From: Rugamonas fusca
GTDB lineage: Bacteria; Pseudomonadota; Gammaproteobacteria; Burkholderiales; Burkholderiaceae_D
DNA: 64,000 nucleotides
Direction of reading: 5' to 3'
Assembly: GCF_014042365.1 (NCBI RefSeq)
Contig: NZ_JACEZS010000012.1
Span: forward strand, 124,001-188,000
The notes below the pieces were generated by a model, which had not been told where the DNA came from, did not search any database, and saw only the letters and a list, made by a program, of their open reading frames with translations. Below are positions 16,454 through 25,292 of the stretch, piece by piece; positions within the stretch are counted from its first letter, which is position 1; the number at the start of each line of letters is the position of its first letter. The position numbers and the translations under genes are program-made.

Positions 16454-18105
16454 GCCTGCTGATGCAAGCGCTGAAAAAAGCAGAGCGCGCCAAACAGAAC
16501 AGCATTCCCGAGACGGAGCTGGAAAAACCGTCCGAGGCCTTCGACGAGCTGCTGGCTCTGACGCCGCAGGAAACAGCGCCCCCGGCGCGCGCCGGCGGCG
16601 AGTTCATGCTCGACCTGGAGCCGCTCGATGGTCCGCCCGTGACAGCCACCCCGGCCGCGCCGGCGCCCGTCCCCATGCCGCCGGCCGCGCTCGATGCCGC
16701 GCTGGCACCGTTGTCGTTCGAGACGGAGCCGCCCATCCCCGTGCTGGCCGTGGCTGATGAAGCGATCCACGATCCGGTGCCGCCCCAGGCCCGCCAACAG
16801 GAGCCGGGACGGCCGGTGCCGCCGCCCGCCGCGCAAGCGGCAGCCCAGGCGGCCCAGGCCAGCCAGAACGGTGCCGGCGACGGCCGCGCCAAGCCCGATG
16901 CGCCGCGCGGCGCCGCGCGCGCGCGCGCCGCGGCAGCCGCTTCGATGGCCAGCGGCGGGGCTGGAATGGACCCGGCCAAGATCCGGCTGGCGGTATTGAG
17001 CGGCGTTGCCGTGCTGATCGCGGCCGTGTTCGGCTATATCTACTGGCAAGCCCTCACGGGCCCCGGCCCCGGCGCCCGCCTGCCCATGGTGCCCATGCCG
17101 CCGCCCAACGCCACCACGGGCGCCGCTTCGGCCCAACTGGTTGTCGCTGCGCCGGGCGCGGCCACCAACGGCCCGCCCACCGGCGGTGCCCAACCCAGTG
17201 CCGCGCCGCTCCCCGCCGCGCCGGCGGGCGTTCCCCTCCCCACTGGCGCGACGCCCGCTGCGATCGCTGGCGCTCCGATTGCGCCGGCTCCGGCCGGGGC
17301 TGCGTCAGCCCAGTACCTGATACCGCCCCCGTCCGGCCCCGTCACGCAGGAAGAGTACGCCCGGCACGACCAGCCGCCGCCCGAGCCAGCGATGAACAAT
17401 GCGCCGGCATTGAACGCCCCGGCTGGCGCCAAACCAGGGGTACCCGGCCAGGACGCGCTGGCGCCGCTGGCCGCCCCTGACAACAGCGACATCAAGGTGG
17501 CGCGCAGCAGCGTTCCGTCACAGACCGACCCGAACCTGGAAGCGGCCTACCAGGCCTTCAACGGCGGCGACCTGGCGCGCGCCCAGCAGCAATACGCGCT
17601 GGCCCTGCGCACCGACCCCAACAACCGCGACGCTTTGCTGGGCACGGCCGCCGTGGCACTGCGCCAGCGCCAGGGGCCGCAGGCGGCCGCCATCTACAGC
17701 CGCCTGCTGGACCTGGACCCGAACGATGGCGACGCGCTGGCCGGCCTGATAGGCTTGCGCCAGGGCGACGCGGCCCTGGCCGAGCTGCGCCTGAAGACCA
17801 TGCTCACCCGCACGCCCGACGCGGCCCCCCTGCAATTCGCGCTGGGCAACTTGTACGCGCGCCAGGGCCGCTGGTCCGAGGCCCAGCCAGCCTACTTCCG
17901 GGCCTGGTCGGCCGCGCCGGACAACGCCGATTACGCCTACAACCTGGCCATCGGGCTGGACCGCCTGAACCAGGGCAAGCTGGCCCTGACCTATTACCAG
18001 AAGGCGCTGGCACTGGCCCAGGACGCACCGGCCAGCTTCGACCGCGCGGCCCTGCGCCTGCGCCTGCACCAGTTGAACCAGCTGTACCACCCGGCCCAGC
18101 AATGA
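16450..18105 (+). CDS. MshN-like TPR protein
   Basis: A 551-aa bitopic protein. The cytoplasmic N-terminus (MSLLMQALKKAERAKQ) resembles MshN. A long Pro/Ala-rich segment leads to one membrane helix at about 180-200. A second Ala/Pro-rich stretch follows, then a C-terminal periplasmic TPR domain (about 355-545) with repeats such as DPNLEAAYQAFNGGDLARAQ and AEVRLKT-type helices. In T2SS and MSHA systems such proteins sit with the ExeA-type ATPase and bridge to the secretin. It is co-translated with the secretin gene (ATGA). An 11-bp exact tandem duplication marks its stop codon. Confidence 0.8.
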   Translation: MSLLMQALKKAERAKQNSIPETELEKPSEAFDELLALTPQETAPPARAGGEFMLDLEPLDGPPVTATPAAPAPVPMPPAALDAALAPLSFETEPPIPVLAVADEAIHDPVPPQARQQEPGRPVPPPAAQAAAQAAQASQNGAGDGRAKPDAPRGAARARAAAAASMASGGAGMDPAKIRLAVLSGVAVLIAAVFGYIYWQALTGPGPGARLPMVPMPPPNATTGAASAQLVVAAPGAATNGPPTGGAQPSAAPLPAAPAGVPLPTGATPAAIAGAPIAPAPAGAASAQYLIPPPSGPVTQEEYARHDQPPPEPAMNNAPALNAPAGAKPGVPGQDALAPLAAPDNSDIKVARSSVPSQTDPNLEAAYQAFNGGDLARAQQQYALALRTDPNNRDALLGTAAVALRQRQGPQAAAIYSRLLDLDPNDGDALAGLIGLRQGDAALAELRLKTMLTRTPDAAPLQFALGNLYARQGRWSEAQPAYFRAWSAAPDNADYAYNLAIGLDRLNQGKLALTYYQKALALAQDAPASFDRAALRLRLHQLNQLYHPAQQ

Positions 18106-18123
18106 GCCAGCGATGAGCCAGCG
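18102..18123 (+). repeat. 11-bp exact tandem repeat at the end of the TPR gene
   Basis: ATGAGCCAGCG occurs twice in direct tandem (18102-18112 and 18113-18123). The first copy contains the TGA stop of the TPR gene and the second lies in the 73-bp gap before the GspE-like gene. It looks like a recent slippage duplication with no visible function. Confidence 0.6.
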
Positions 18124-18178
18124 ACCCCAGCAACAAAGACACTAGCAACACGCATGCGGCGCACGCCGGCAGAACACC

Positions 18179-19912
18179 ATGGCAGAACAACCTAAAATCC
18201 CGCTCGGCAAATTGCTGATCCAGAAAGGCGTGATCAGCGAGGACCAGCTGCGCATTGCCCTGATCGAGCAACGGCGCAGCCAGGAACCGCTGGGCAAGCT
18301 GCTCATCACGCTCGGTTTCGTCACCGAGGCCACGGTGCGCGAGGCGCTGTCGAAGAACCTGAACCAGCAAAGCGCCGACCTCAACAGCCTGGTGGTGGAC
18401 GCCATCGCCCTCAAGCTGATCCCCAAGGACGTGGCCAAGCGCTACCGGGTGTTCCCCATCGTCTACGAGCGCCACAGCGACAACCTGATCCTGGCCATGT
18501 CCGACACCAGCAACATCGTGGCGCTGGACCAGATCAGCGCCATGCTGGTCAAGGGCATCACCATCACGCCGCTGCTGGCCGGCGAATCGGACATCCAGCG
18601 CGCCATCGACCAGTATTACGGCTTCGAGCTGTCGATCGATGGCATCCTGCACGAGATCGAGACGGGCGAGGTCAATTACGCCAGCATCGCCGGCAGCACC
18701 TCGGACGAATACAGCCAGCCCATGGTGCGCCTGATCGACGCCCTGCTGGCCGACGCCGTGCAGAACGGCGCCTCCGACATCCATTTCGAGCCCGAGCAGT
18801 CGTTCCTGCGCATCCGCTACCGCATCGACGGCATCCTGCGCCAGATCCGCAGCCTGCACAAATCCTACTGGCCGGCCATGGCCGTGCGCCTGAAGGTGAT
18901 CTCGAACATGAACATCGCCGAGACGCGCGCGCCCCAGGATGGCCGCATCTCGATCAAGTTCTCGGGCCGCCAGATCGATTTCCGCGCCTCGGCCCAGCCC
19001 ACCACCCACGGCGAGAACGTGGTGCTGCGGGTGCTGGACCGCCAGAAAGGCATCGTCCCGCTCGACGGCCTGGGGCTGGGCGAAAACGAACTGAATCTGC
19101 TCAAGCTGATGATCGCCCGCCCCGACGGCGTGATCCTCGTGACGGGCCCGACCGGCTCGGGCAAGACCACGACGCTGTATTCCATCCTCAACCACATCAA
19201 CACGGAAAGCGTCAACATCATGACGCTGGAAGACCCGGTGGAATACCCGATGAACATGATCCGCCAGACCTCCGTCAACGAGTCGGCCAAGATGGGTTTT
19301 GCGGACGGCATCCGCTCGATGATGCGGCAAGACCCCGACATCATCCTGGTGGGCGAGATCCGCGACAAGGAAACGGCCGAGATGGCCTTCGCGGCCGCCA
19401 TGACGGGCCACCAGGTGTATTCGACCCTGCACACCAATTCGGCCATCGGCTCCGTCACCCGCCTGCTCGACATCGGCATCCTGCCCGACATCATGGCCGG
19501 CAACATCATCGGCATCGTGGCCCAGCGCCTGGTGCGCAAGCTGTGCACCCACTGCCGCGAACCGTTCGAAGCCGACCCGCTCGAGCGCCGTCTGCTGGGC
19601 CTGCCCACGCCGCCGGCCCACGACGGCGAGCAGGAAGCGCTCACGCCGCAGACCATCTACCGCGCCGTCGGCTGCGAACGCTGTGCGCACCAGGGCTACA
19701 AGGGCCGCATCGCCATCATGGAATTGCTCAAGATGACGGCCGAACTCGATGAACTGGTGGCCCGGCGCGCCTCCTCGCGCGAGCTGAAGACGGCCGCCAC
19801 GGCCGGCGGCTTCCACTCGCTGGTGGACGACGGCGTGCGCCGCGTGCTCGAGGGCGTGACCACGCTGGAGGAAGTGGCGCGCGTGGTGGACCTGACCGAC
19901 AGGCTGAGCTGA
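18179..19912 (+). CDS. GspE/PilB-type assembly ATPase with MshEN-like N-terminus
   Basis: A 577-aa cytoplasmic assembly ATPase paralogous to mshE. Walker A GPTGSGKTTT, Walker B DPDIILVGEIRD, the His box TGHQVYSTLHTNS and two CxxC pairs (CTHC, CERC) are all present, so it should be active. The N-terminus has two MshEN-like repeats, PLGKLLIQKGVISEDQLRIA and PLGKLLITLGFVTEATVREA, but Pro replaces the Arg/Lys that precedes LG in MshE, so c-di-GMP binding may be weaker or lost. It is followed directly by the platform gene (TGATG overlap). No PilT-like retraction ATPase is present in either locus. Confidence 0.92.
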   Translation: MAEQPKIPLGKLLIQKGVISEDQLRIALIEQRRSQEPLGKLLITLGFVTEATVREALSKNLNQQSADLNSLVVDAIALKLIPKDVAKRYRVFPIVYERHSDNLILAMSDTSNIVALDQISAMLVKGITITPLLAGESDIQRAIDQYYGFELSIDGILHEIETGEVNYASIAGSTSDEYSQPMVRLIDALLADAVQNGASDIHFEPEQSFLRIRYRIDGILRQIRSLHKSYWPAMAVRLKVISNMNIAETRAPQDGRISIKFSGRQIDFRASAQPTTHGENVVLRVLDRQKGIVPLDGLGLGENELNLLKLMIARPDGVILVTGPTGSGKTTTLYSILNHINTESVNIMTLEDPVEYPMNMIRQTSVNESAKMGFADGIRSMMRQDPDIILVGEIRDKETAEMAFAAAMTGHQVYSTLHTNSAIGSVTRLLDIGILPDIMAGNIIGIVAQRLVRKLCTHCREPFEADPLERRLLGLPTPPAHDGEQEALTPQTIYRAVGCERCAHQGYKGRIAIMELLKMTAELDELVARRASSRELKTAATAGGFHSLVDDGVRRVLEGVTTLEEVARVVDLTDRLS

Positions 19913-21114
19913 TGCCCCAATACATCTACCGCGCCATGGATGCCGGCGGCCAGCTGTTGCCGGGCAATATGGACGCCGCCAACGAACCGGACCTGGAACT
20001 GCGGTTGAGCCGCATGGGCCTGGACCTGGTCGACTGCAAGGTCACGCGCCAGAAGGTGGTGGCCATCAAGCGCGTCATCACGCGCAAGGACTTGATCAAC
20101 TTCTGCTTCCACATGGAGCAGCTGACGGCGGCCGGCGTGCCCATCCTCGAAGGCCTGGACGATTTGCGCGAGAGCATGGACCACCCGCGCTTTCGCGAAG
20201 TGATCACCGACCTGATCGAGAGCATCGAAGGCGGTCTGCAACTGTCGACGGCGCTGGCGGCCTATCCGGACGTGTTCGACGTCACCTTCACCAGCCTGAT
20301 CGCGGCAGGCGAACACAGCGGCAAGCTGGCCGAGGTGTTCAAGAACCTGTCCGAAAGCCTGAAGTGGCAGGACGAGCTGGCGGCCCAGACCAAAAAGATG
20401 ATCATGTATCCGGCCGTGGTGGGCGTGGTGGTCACCGGCGTGACGTTCTTCCTGATGATTTATCTCGTGCCGCAACTGACGGCCTTCATCAAGAACATGG
20501 GCAACACGCTGCCGCTGCACACGCGGGCGCTGATCTTCGTGTCCAACATCTTCATCCATTACTGGTATCTGCTGCTGGCCCTGCCCGTGGCGGCCTGGTT
20601 TGGCGCCCGGGCCTGGCTGGCGCGCAGCGAGACGGCGCGCTACCGCTTCGACGCGCTGCAACTGCGCATCTGGATGGTGGGCCCGGTGCTGCACAAGGTG
20701 ATCCTGGCCCGCTTTGCCACCTTCTTCGCGCTGATGTATGCTTCCGGCATCACCATCCTCGAATGCATCCGCCTGTCCGAGGGTATCGTCGGCAACCGCG
20801 TGGTGGCGGCCGGGCTGCGACAGGCGGCGCGCCTGATTTCCGAAGGCCAGGGCGTGACGGCCGCGTTCCAGAACACGGGCATCTTCCCGCCGCTGGTGAT
20901 CCGCATGCTCAAGGTGGGCGAGGCCACCGGCGCGCTCGACGGCGCGCTGCGCAACGTGGCCTATTTCTACAACCGTGAAGTGAAGGAAATGATCGAGAAG
21001 GTGCAGGCGATGATAGAACCGGCCATTACCGTGGTGCTGGGCCTGCTGCTGGGCTGGATCATGCTGTCGGTGCTGGGCCCGATTTACGACACGATCAGCA
21101 AGATCAAGACCTGA
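19912..21114 (+). CDS. GspF/PilC-type platform protein
   Basis: A 400-aa inner-membrane platform protein with two T2SSF domains and clear membrane helices (VVGVVVTGVTFFLMIYLVPQ and the C-terminal ITVVLGLLLGWIMLSVLG). It begins MPQYIYRAMDAGGQLLPG, parallel to MshG. It overlaps the ATPase gene by one base, so the motor and its platform are translated together. It is expected to transmit the ATPase motion to the pseudopilins encoded downstream. Confidence 0.92.
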   Translation: MPQYIYRAMDAGGQLLPGNMDAANEPDLELRLSRMGLDLVDCKVTRQKVVAIKRVITRKDLINFCFHMEQLTAAGVPILEGLDDLRESMDHPRFREVITDLIESIEGGLQLSTALAAYPDVFDVTFTSLIAAGEHSGKLAEVFKNLSESLKWQDELAAQTKKMIMYPAVVGVVVTGVTFFLMIYLVPQLTAFIKNMGNTLPLHTRALIFVSNIFIHYWYLLLALPVAAWFGARAWLARSETARYRFDALQLRIWMVGPVLHKVILARFATFFALMYASGITILECIRLSEGIVGNRVVAAGLRQAARLISEGQGVTAAFQNTGIFPPLVIRMLKVGEATGALDGALRNVAYFYNREVKEMIEKVQAMIEPAITVVLGLLLGWIMLSVLGPIYDTISKIKT

Positions 21115-21121
21115 GGCCGCC

Positions 21122-22687
21122 GTGCTGCGCAACCATTTACTCTACCTCACCAGCGAACAGCTGTGCGTCTACCACTGGCGCCTGGGCAAGCTCACGACCG
21201 GCCCCTGCTTCGCGTCCGACGACGATGGCATCGACGCCTTCATGGATTACATCGACGCCGCGCCCGTCGGCCCGTGCTGGCTGCTCACCGACCTGATCGA
21301 GGAGGATTACCACCGCCTCACGCTGCCGCACGTGAGCGGCAAGGCCGGGCGCCAGATGCTGCAGCGCCGCCTGATGCAGCAATACCGCGAGACGCCGTAC
21401 CGCCACGTGAGCATCCAGGGCCGCGCGCCCGAAGGCCGGCGCGACGACATCGCCCTGCTCAGCGGCCTGACCAACCCCTCCATCGTGCAGCCGTGGATCG
21501 CCGCGCTCGAAGCGTTGAAGGCGCCGCTGGCCGGCCTGTATACGACCACCCTGATGAGCGACGTGCTGCGCCGCAAGCTCGGCCTGCACCATGAACACCT
21601 GCTGCTGGTGACGGAACAGTCGGGCGGCTTGCGCCAGAGTTATTTCCGCGACGGCCAGCTCAAGTTCTCGCGCCTGACGCTGGCCATCGACCGCGACGGC
21701 GTGCCCGTCAACGTGGCCGCCGAGACGGGCAAGACGCTGCAGTTCCTCACCAGCGTGCACCTGATCGAACGGGGCGACGTGCTGCACACGGCCATCGTCA
21801 CCCCGTCCGACCAGATAGAACGCTTGTCGGCGCTGTGCCGCAACGGCCCGGAGACGGCCTACCATTTCATCCCCATGGAGACGGCCGCCGCCAAGGTGGG
21901 CTTGCCCGAGGCGCCGCGCCTGGCCGACACCTTGCTGCTCAAGCTGCTGGGCGCCGAGCTGCCGCGCAGCCACTACACGCTGGGTCAGGCGCGCCGCTAC
22001 TACCAGCTGTGGTGGGCGCGGGTGGCCATGTATGGCGCCAGCGCCGCCATCCTCGGCTGCACGCTGATGTGGGCCGCCGTCAGCCTGTGGCGGGCCGGCG
22101 AGGCTGACAACGCGGCCACCCGCATGCGGGCCGAGACGGCCCGCTACGACAGCCAGTATCAGGCCGTGATGTCGGACATGCCGCCGGCCGTGGCCAGGAC
22201 GGCCAACATGAAGGCGGCCGTGGCCATCGAACGCATGCTGGCCGAGAAAGGACCGGCCCCGCTGCCCATGGTGCGCATGCTGAGCAACGCGCTGGAGCGG
22301 GCGCCCCTGATCCGGCTCAACCGGCTCGACTGGCGCGTCGACCTGCCCGGCGCCGCGCCGGCGCCGTCGGCCATGCAGGGTCCGGCCGACAGCGGCCCGG
22401 CCACGCCCGTGCCGTCGCGCCTGCTGGGCCTGCCCAGCGCGCCACCGCAGGCGCTGCACCTGGAGGCGGAAATCAGCGGCCAGCAGGACGACTACCGGGC
22501 CGCGCTCGACGCCATGCGCCAGTTCGCCCAAGCCCTGGCGGCCCAGCCGCACATGGCGGTGGAGATCGAATCGCAACCGCTCGACACCCGGCCCACCGTC
22601 AAGCTCAGCGGCAAGGCCGGCGTGACGGCCGGCGTGACGGCCGAGGACAAACTGAAATTCGCCTTGAACCTGATCTGGAATCCTTGA
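21122..22687 (+). CDS. PilM/PilN (GspL-like) fusion protein
   Basis: A 521-aa protein that appears to join what are two proteins in the MSHA locus. Residues 1-295 form a cytoplasmic PilM/GspL-type domain; a membrane helix lies at about 300-323 (MYGASAAILGCTLMWAAVSL); the periplasmic part has a coiled coil and a PilN/GspL-type C-terminal domain. It starts at a GTG 8 bp after the platform gene. The stop overlaps the next gene as TGATG. Such fusions occur in T2SS (GspL), so this is one way in which the locus is T2SS-like. Function inferred: inner-membrane alignment subcomplex. Confidence 0.75.
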   Translation: MLRNHLLYLTSEQLCVYHWRLGKLTTGPCFASDDDGIDAFMDYIDAAPVGPCWLLTDLIEEDYHRLTLPHVSGKAGRQMLQRRLMQQYRETPYRHVSIQGRAPEGRRDDIALLSGLTNPSIVQPWIAALEALKAPLAGLYTTTLMSDVLRRKLGLHHEHLLLVTEQSGGLRQSYFRDGQLKFSRLTLAIDRDGVPVNVAAETGKTLQFLTSVHLIERGDVLHTAIVTPSDQIERLSALCRNGPETAYHFIPMETAAAKVGLPEAPRLADTLLLKLLGAELPRSHYTLGQARRYYQLWWARVAMYGASAAILGCTLMWAAVSLWRAGEADNAATRMRAETARYDSQYQAVMSDMPPAVARTANMKAAVAIERMLAEKGPAPLPMVRMLSNALERAPLIRLNRLDWRVDLPGAAPAPSAMQGPADSGPATPVPSRLLGLPSAPPQALHLEAEISGQQDDYRAALDAMRQFAQALAAQPHMAVEIESQPLDTRPTVKLSGKAGVTAGVTAEDKLKFALNLIWNP

Positions 22688-23376
22688 TGAACGCAGCCGC
22701 CACCTTGCCCGGCAAGAAAAAGAAGCCGGCCGTCACCATCGCCGTGCCCTACTGGGTGCGCGAATTCGCGTTGATCCGCTGGGGCGTGGTCTCCCTGGCG
22801 GCCAGCGTGGCCGTGGGCGTGGCGGCCGTGGTGGTCAGCAACGCCCAGCTGCGCGACGCCAGCGCCACCCGCACCCACGTGCAGCAAGTGCGCGACGCCG
22901 CCTATGCCCGCTATGCCGACGCCGATAATGAAAAGCGCGAGATCCGCACCTTCCAGCCCCAGTTCCTCGTCATGCGCGAGCGCGGCCTGGTGGGCGAGGA
23001 GAACCGCCTGAGCTGGCTCGACGCGATCCGCCGCATCCAGGAAGAGCGCCGCCTGCAACCCATCAGCTATGAGATCGCACCGCAGCAGCCCGTGGCGCTG
23101 GAACCGGGCATCGCCAGCGGCGACTACCAGTTGCATGCCAGCCGCATGCGCTTGCACATGGATCTGTTGCACGAGCTGGACTTGTTCAACTTCCTGGAAG
23201 ATTTGCGGGCACGCGGCTATTTCGCCGTGCAAGATTGCGCCATCAAGCGCCTCGGCGCCAACCTCAACCAGGCCGACGCGCCTACGCTGGCGGCCGATTG
23301 CACGCTCAACTGGCTCACCCTCACGCCCGGCGCGCCGGCTGTGGGCGTGCCATTCAGCAGCCGGAGCAAGCCATGA
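22687..23376 (+). CDS. PilO/MshJ-like alignment protein
   Basis: A 229-aa bitopic protein. A Lys-rich cytoplasmic N-terminus (GKKKKPA) leads to a membrane helix at about 33-51 (GVVSLAASVAVGVAAVVVS), a periplasmic coiled coil and a C-terminal domain with YFAVQDCAIKRLG, a ferredoxin-like pattern shared with MshJ/PilO. Position and topology match the partner of the PilM/PilN fusion. It overlaps the genes on both sides by 3-4 bp. Confidence 0.75.
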   Translation: MNAAATLPGKKKKPAVTIAVPYWVREFALIRWGVVSLAASVAVGVAAVVVSNAQLRDASATRTHVQQVRDAAYARYADADNEKREIRTFQPQFLVMRERGLVGEENRLSWLDAIRRIQEERRLQPISYEIAPQQPVALEPGIASGDYQLHASRMRLHMDLLHELDLFNFLEDLRARGYFAVQDCAIKRLGANLNQADAPTLAADCTLNWLTLTPGAPAVGVPFSSRSKP

Positions 23377-23855
23377 CCTCGCCCCACCCCGGCTGCCCAC
23401 GGGCGCGCACCGTCCCGCCTGTCCGCCGACCGCTCCTGGCACTGGTCCTGCTGGCAGCGCTGGCCGGGCCAGCGCCGGCCCAGACCCTGGGACTGGGCCG
23501 CCTGTTCACCTCCAACGACGAGCGCCTGGCGCTCGACATGCGGCGCGGCACCAGCCCGCCCGCCCAGAGCGGCGCCATACCCGGCGCCACCACGCCCATG
23601 ATGGCCGCGCCACCACCTGATGCCGCACCTCCGGCGCCACCGCCGGAACCGGCGCAGCTGAACGGCGTAGTACGGCGCAGCAGCGGCAAGTCCACCGTCT
23701 GGATCAACCAGGTGCCTTATGCCGACAGCAACGCCCAGTTGCGGCCCGACCAGTCGGTCAAACTGCAACTGTCGTCCGGGCGCACGGTGGTGCTCAAGCC
23801 TGGCCAGCGTTTCAATCCCGCCGATGGCACCGTACAAGAAGCGGCCGGACGCTAG
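23373..23855 (+). CDS. MshK/PilP-like periplasmic protein
   Basis: A 160-aa protein with an N-terminal signal segment (LLALVLLAALAGPAPAQ), a Pro/Ala-rich linker and a small C-terminal beta domain, LNGVVRRSSGKSTVWINQVP then VKLQLSSGRTVVLKPGQRF. The layout parallels MshK. It starts ATGA over the stop of the PilO-like gene and its last 32 bp overlap the next gene. Expected role: link between the alignment complex and the secretin. Confidence 0.7.
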   Translation: MTSPHPGCPRARTVPPVRRPLLALVLLAALAGPAPAQTLGLGRLFTSNDERLALDMRRGTSPPAQSGAIPGATTPMMAAPPPDAAPPAPPPEPAQLNGVVRRSSGKSTVWINQVPYADSNAQLRPDQSVKLQLSSGRTVVLKPGQRFNPADGTVQEAAGR

Positions 23856-24582
23856 CGGCGCCCACGCCCGCGCCAGCGCGCGCCAGCGCGGCGCGGCCTT
23901 GCTGCTGCTGTTGGCGCTGATGGGCGTGGGCGCGGCCAGCCTGCTGATCACGGCCTTCAGCAGGGGCGACCGCGAGGTACGCCACACCCGCCAGACGCTG
24001 GCACGCATGGGCGCCGCCACCGATGCGCTGGTGGGCTACGCCACGGCCCAGGGCCGCCTGCCGCGTCCGGCCGTGTCGGCCACGGATGGGCGAGAGCGGC
24101 CGGCACCGTGCACGTCGGAGGAAAGCTGCACCGGCTTCCTGCCCTGGGTCACGCTGGGCGTGGAAGGGGACGACGCCTGGGGCAAGCGGCTGCGCTACAG
24201 CGTCACGCCAGCCTACACGGTGGCGCCCGTGCAGCGCATTTCCACCATCGCAACCAAGACCGTGCAAACCCGCTACCCCGGCGGCGCGCTGGCCTACCTG
24301 GCCGGCCAGGGCGGCTGCGAACTGGCCGCGCAATGCGCGCCGCTGGTGGTATTGTCGCAGGGACGGGACAATTTCGGCAGCACGGTGCTGGGCATCGTGC
24401 TGCCCAACACGGCCAGCGGCAACGTCGACGAGCAGCTCAATGACCAGGGCAGCGCCCATTTCATCAGCCGCCCCGCCACCACCGACGCCACCGTCCCCGG
24501 CGGCGTGTTCGACGATCTGGTAACGTTCGTGCCGCTGGATTTTTTATACAAACAGATGGGAACGGCGCGCAAGCTGCCGTGA
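23824..24582 (+). CDS. PilX/GspK-like pseudopilin (copy 1)
   Basis: A 252-aa protein whose basic leader ends RQRG|AALLLLLALMGVGAASLLI, resembling PilX/GspK-type minor pilins without Glu at +5. The globular domain contains GRLPRPAVSATDG, FLPWVTLGVEGDD, APLVVLSQGRDNFGST and ends FDDLVTFVPLDFLYKQMG. The next protein shares the same order of motifs, so the two arose by duplication. The ATG at 23824 overlaps the previous gene by 32 bp in another frame; other in-frame starts are further upstream within that gene. Cysteines are present near the middle (CTSEESC). Confidence 0.7.
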   Translation: MAPYKKRPDASGAHARASARQRGAALLLLLALMGVGAASLLITAFSRGDREVRHTRQTLARMGAATDALVGYATAQGRLPRPAVSATDGRERPAPCTSEESCTGFLPWVTLGVEGDDAWGKRLRYSVTPAYTVAPVQRISTIATKTVQTRYPGGALAYLAGQGGCELAAQCAPLVVLSQGRDNFGSTVLGIVLPNTASGNVDEQLNDQGSAHFISRPATTDATVPGGVFDDLVTFVPLDFLYKQMGTARKLP

Positions 24583-24588
24583 CGGAAC

Positions 24589-25290
24589 ATGAAGCGCACA
24601 CAACACGGTTTTACCCTGGTCGAGATCGCCATCGTGCTGGTCATCGTCGGCCTCATGATCGGCGGCCTGGTCACGCCGCTGAGCGCCCAGCTCGAACAGC
24701 GCCGCGTGGGCGACACCCAGAAGGCGCTCGACGATGCGCGCGAAGCGCTGATCGGTTTCGCGCTGCGCAACGGCTACCTGCCCTGCCCCGCCGTCTCGGC
24801 CAGCAACGGCCTGGAAGACCGCAGCGAGAACCGCTGCCGCGGCGAACGCCGGGTCGGCTACCTGCCATGGGCCACGCTGGGCTTGAGCAAGCTCGACAGC
24901 TGGAACCGGCTGTACCGCTACAGTGTCTCGCCCGGTTTCAGCGACAGCGCCGTCCATTTCAATTTCCAGACCGCGCGCGACATCAGCATCGCCACCCGCG
25001 ACGGCGCCGGCAACCTGGTGCCGGCCACGCTGGTCAATGACATCCCGGCCGTGATCCTGTCGCACGGCAAGAACGGCTTTGGCGCCAGCACCGACCAGGG
25101 CACGCTGGTGGCCGACACCTCGGCCAGCAACCAGGACGAGAAAGTGAACGCCAGTTCGGCCATCGCCTTCATCGCCCGCGACCCCAGCGACAACCCGGCC
25201 GCGCCGGGCGGCGAATACGATGACCTGGTGACGTGGGTCTCGCCCTACATCCTGTTCAACCGCCTGGTGGCGGCCCAGCGCCTGCCCTGA
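24589..25290 (+). CDS. Prepilin-like protein (copy 2) with canonical cleavage site
   Basis: A 233-aa prepilin with a very short leader, MKRTQHG|FTLVEIAIVLVIVGLMIGG, and Glu at +5. The globular part repeats the motifs of the preceding gene: GYLPCPAVSASNG, GYLPWATLGLSKLDSW, AVILSHGKNGFGAS, YDDLVTWVSPYILFNRL. This large size suits a minor or tip pseudopilin rather than the fibre subunit. It lies 6 bp after copy 1 and 2 bp before the ABC permease gene. Confidence 0.8.
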   Translation: MKRTQHGFTLVEIAIVLVIVGLMIGGLVTPLSAQLEQRRVGDTQKALDDAREALIGFALRNGYLPCPAVSASNGLEDRSENRCRGERRVGYLPWATLGLSKLDSWNRLYRYSVSPGFSDSAVHFNFQTARDISIATRDGAGNLVPATLVNDIPAVILSHGKNGFGASTDQGTLVADTSASNQDEKVNASSAIAFIARDPSDNPAAPGGEYDDLVTWVSPYILFNRLVAAQRLP

Positions 25291-25292
25291 CC

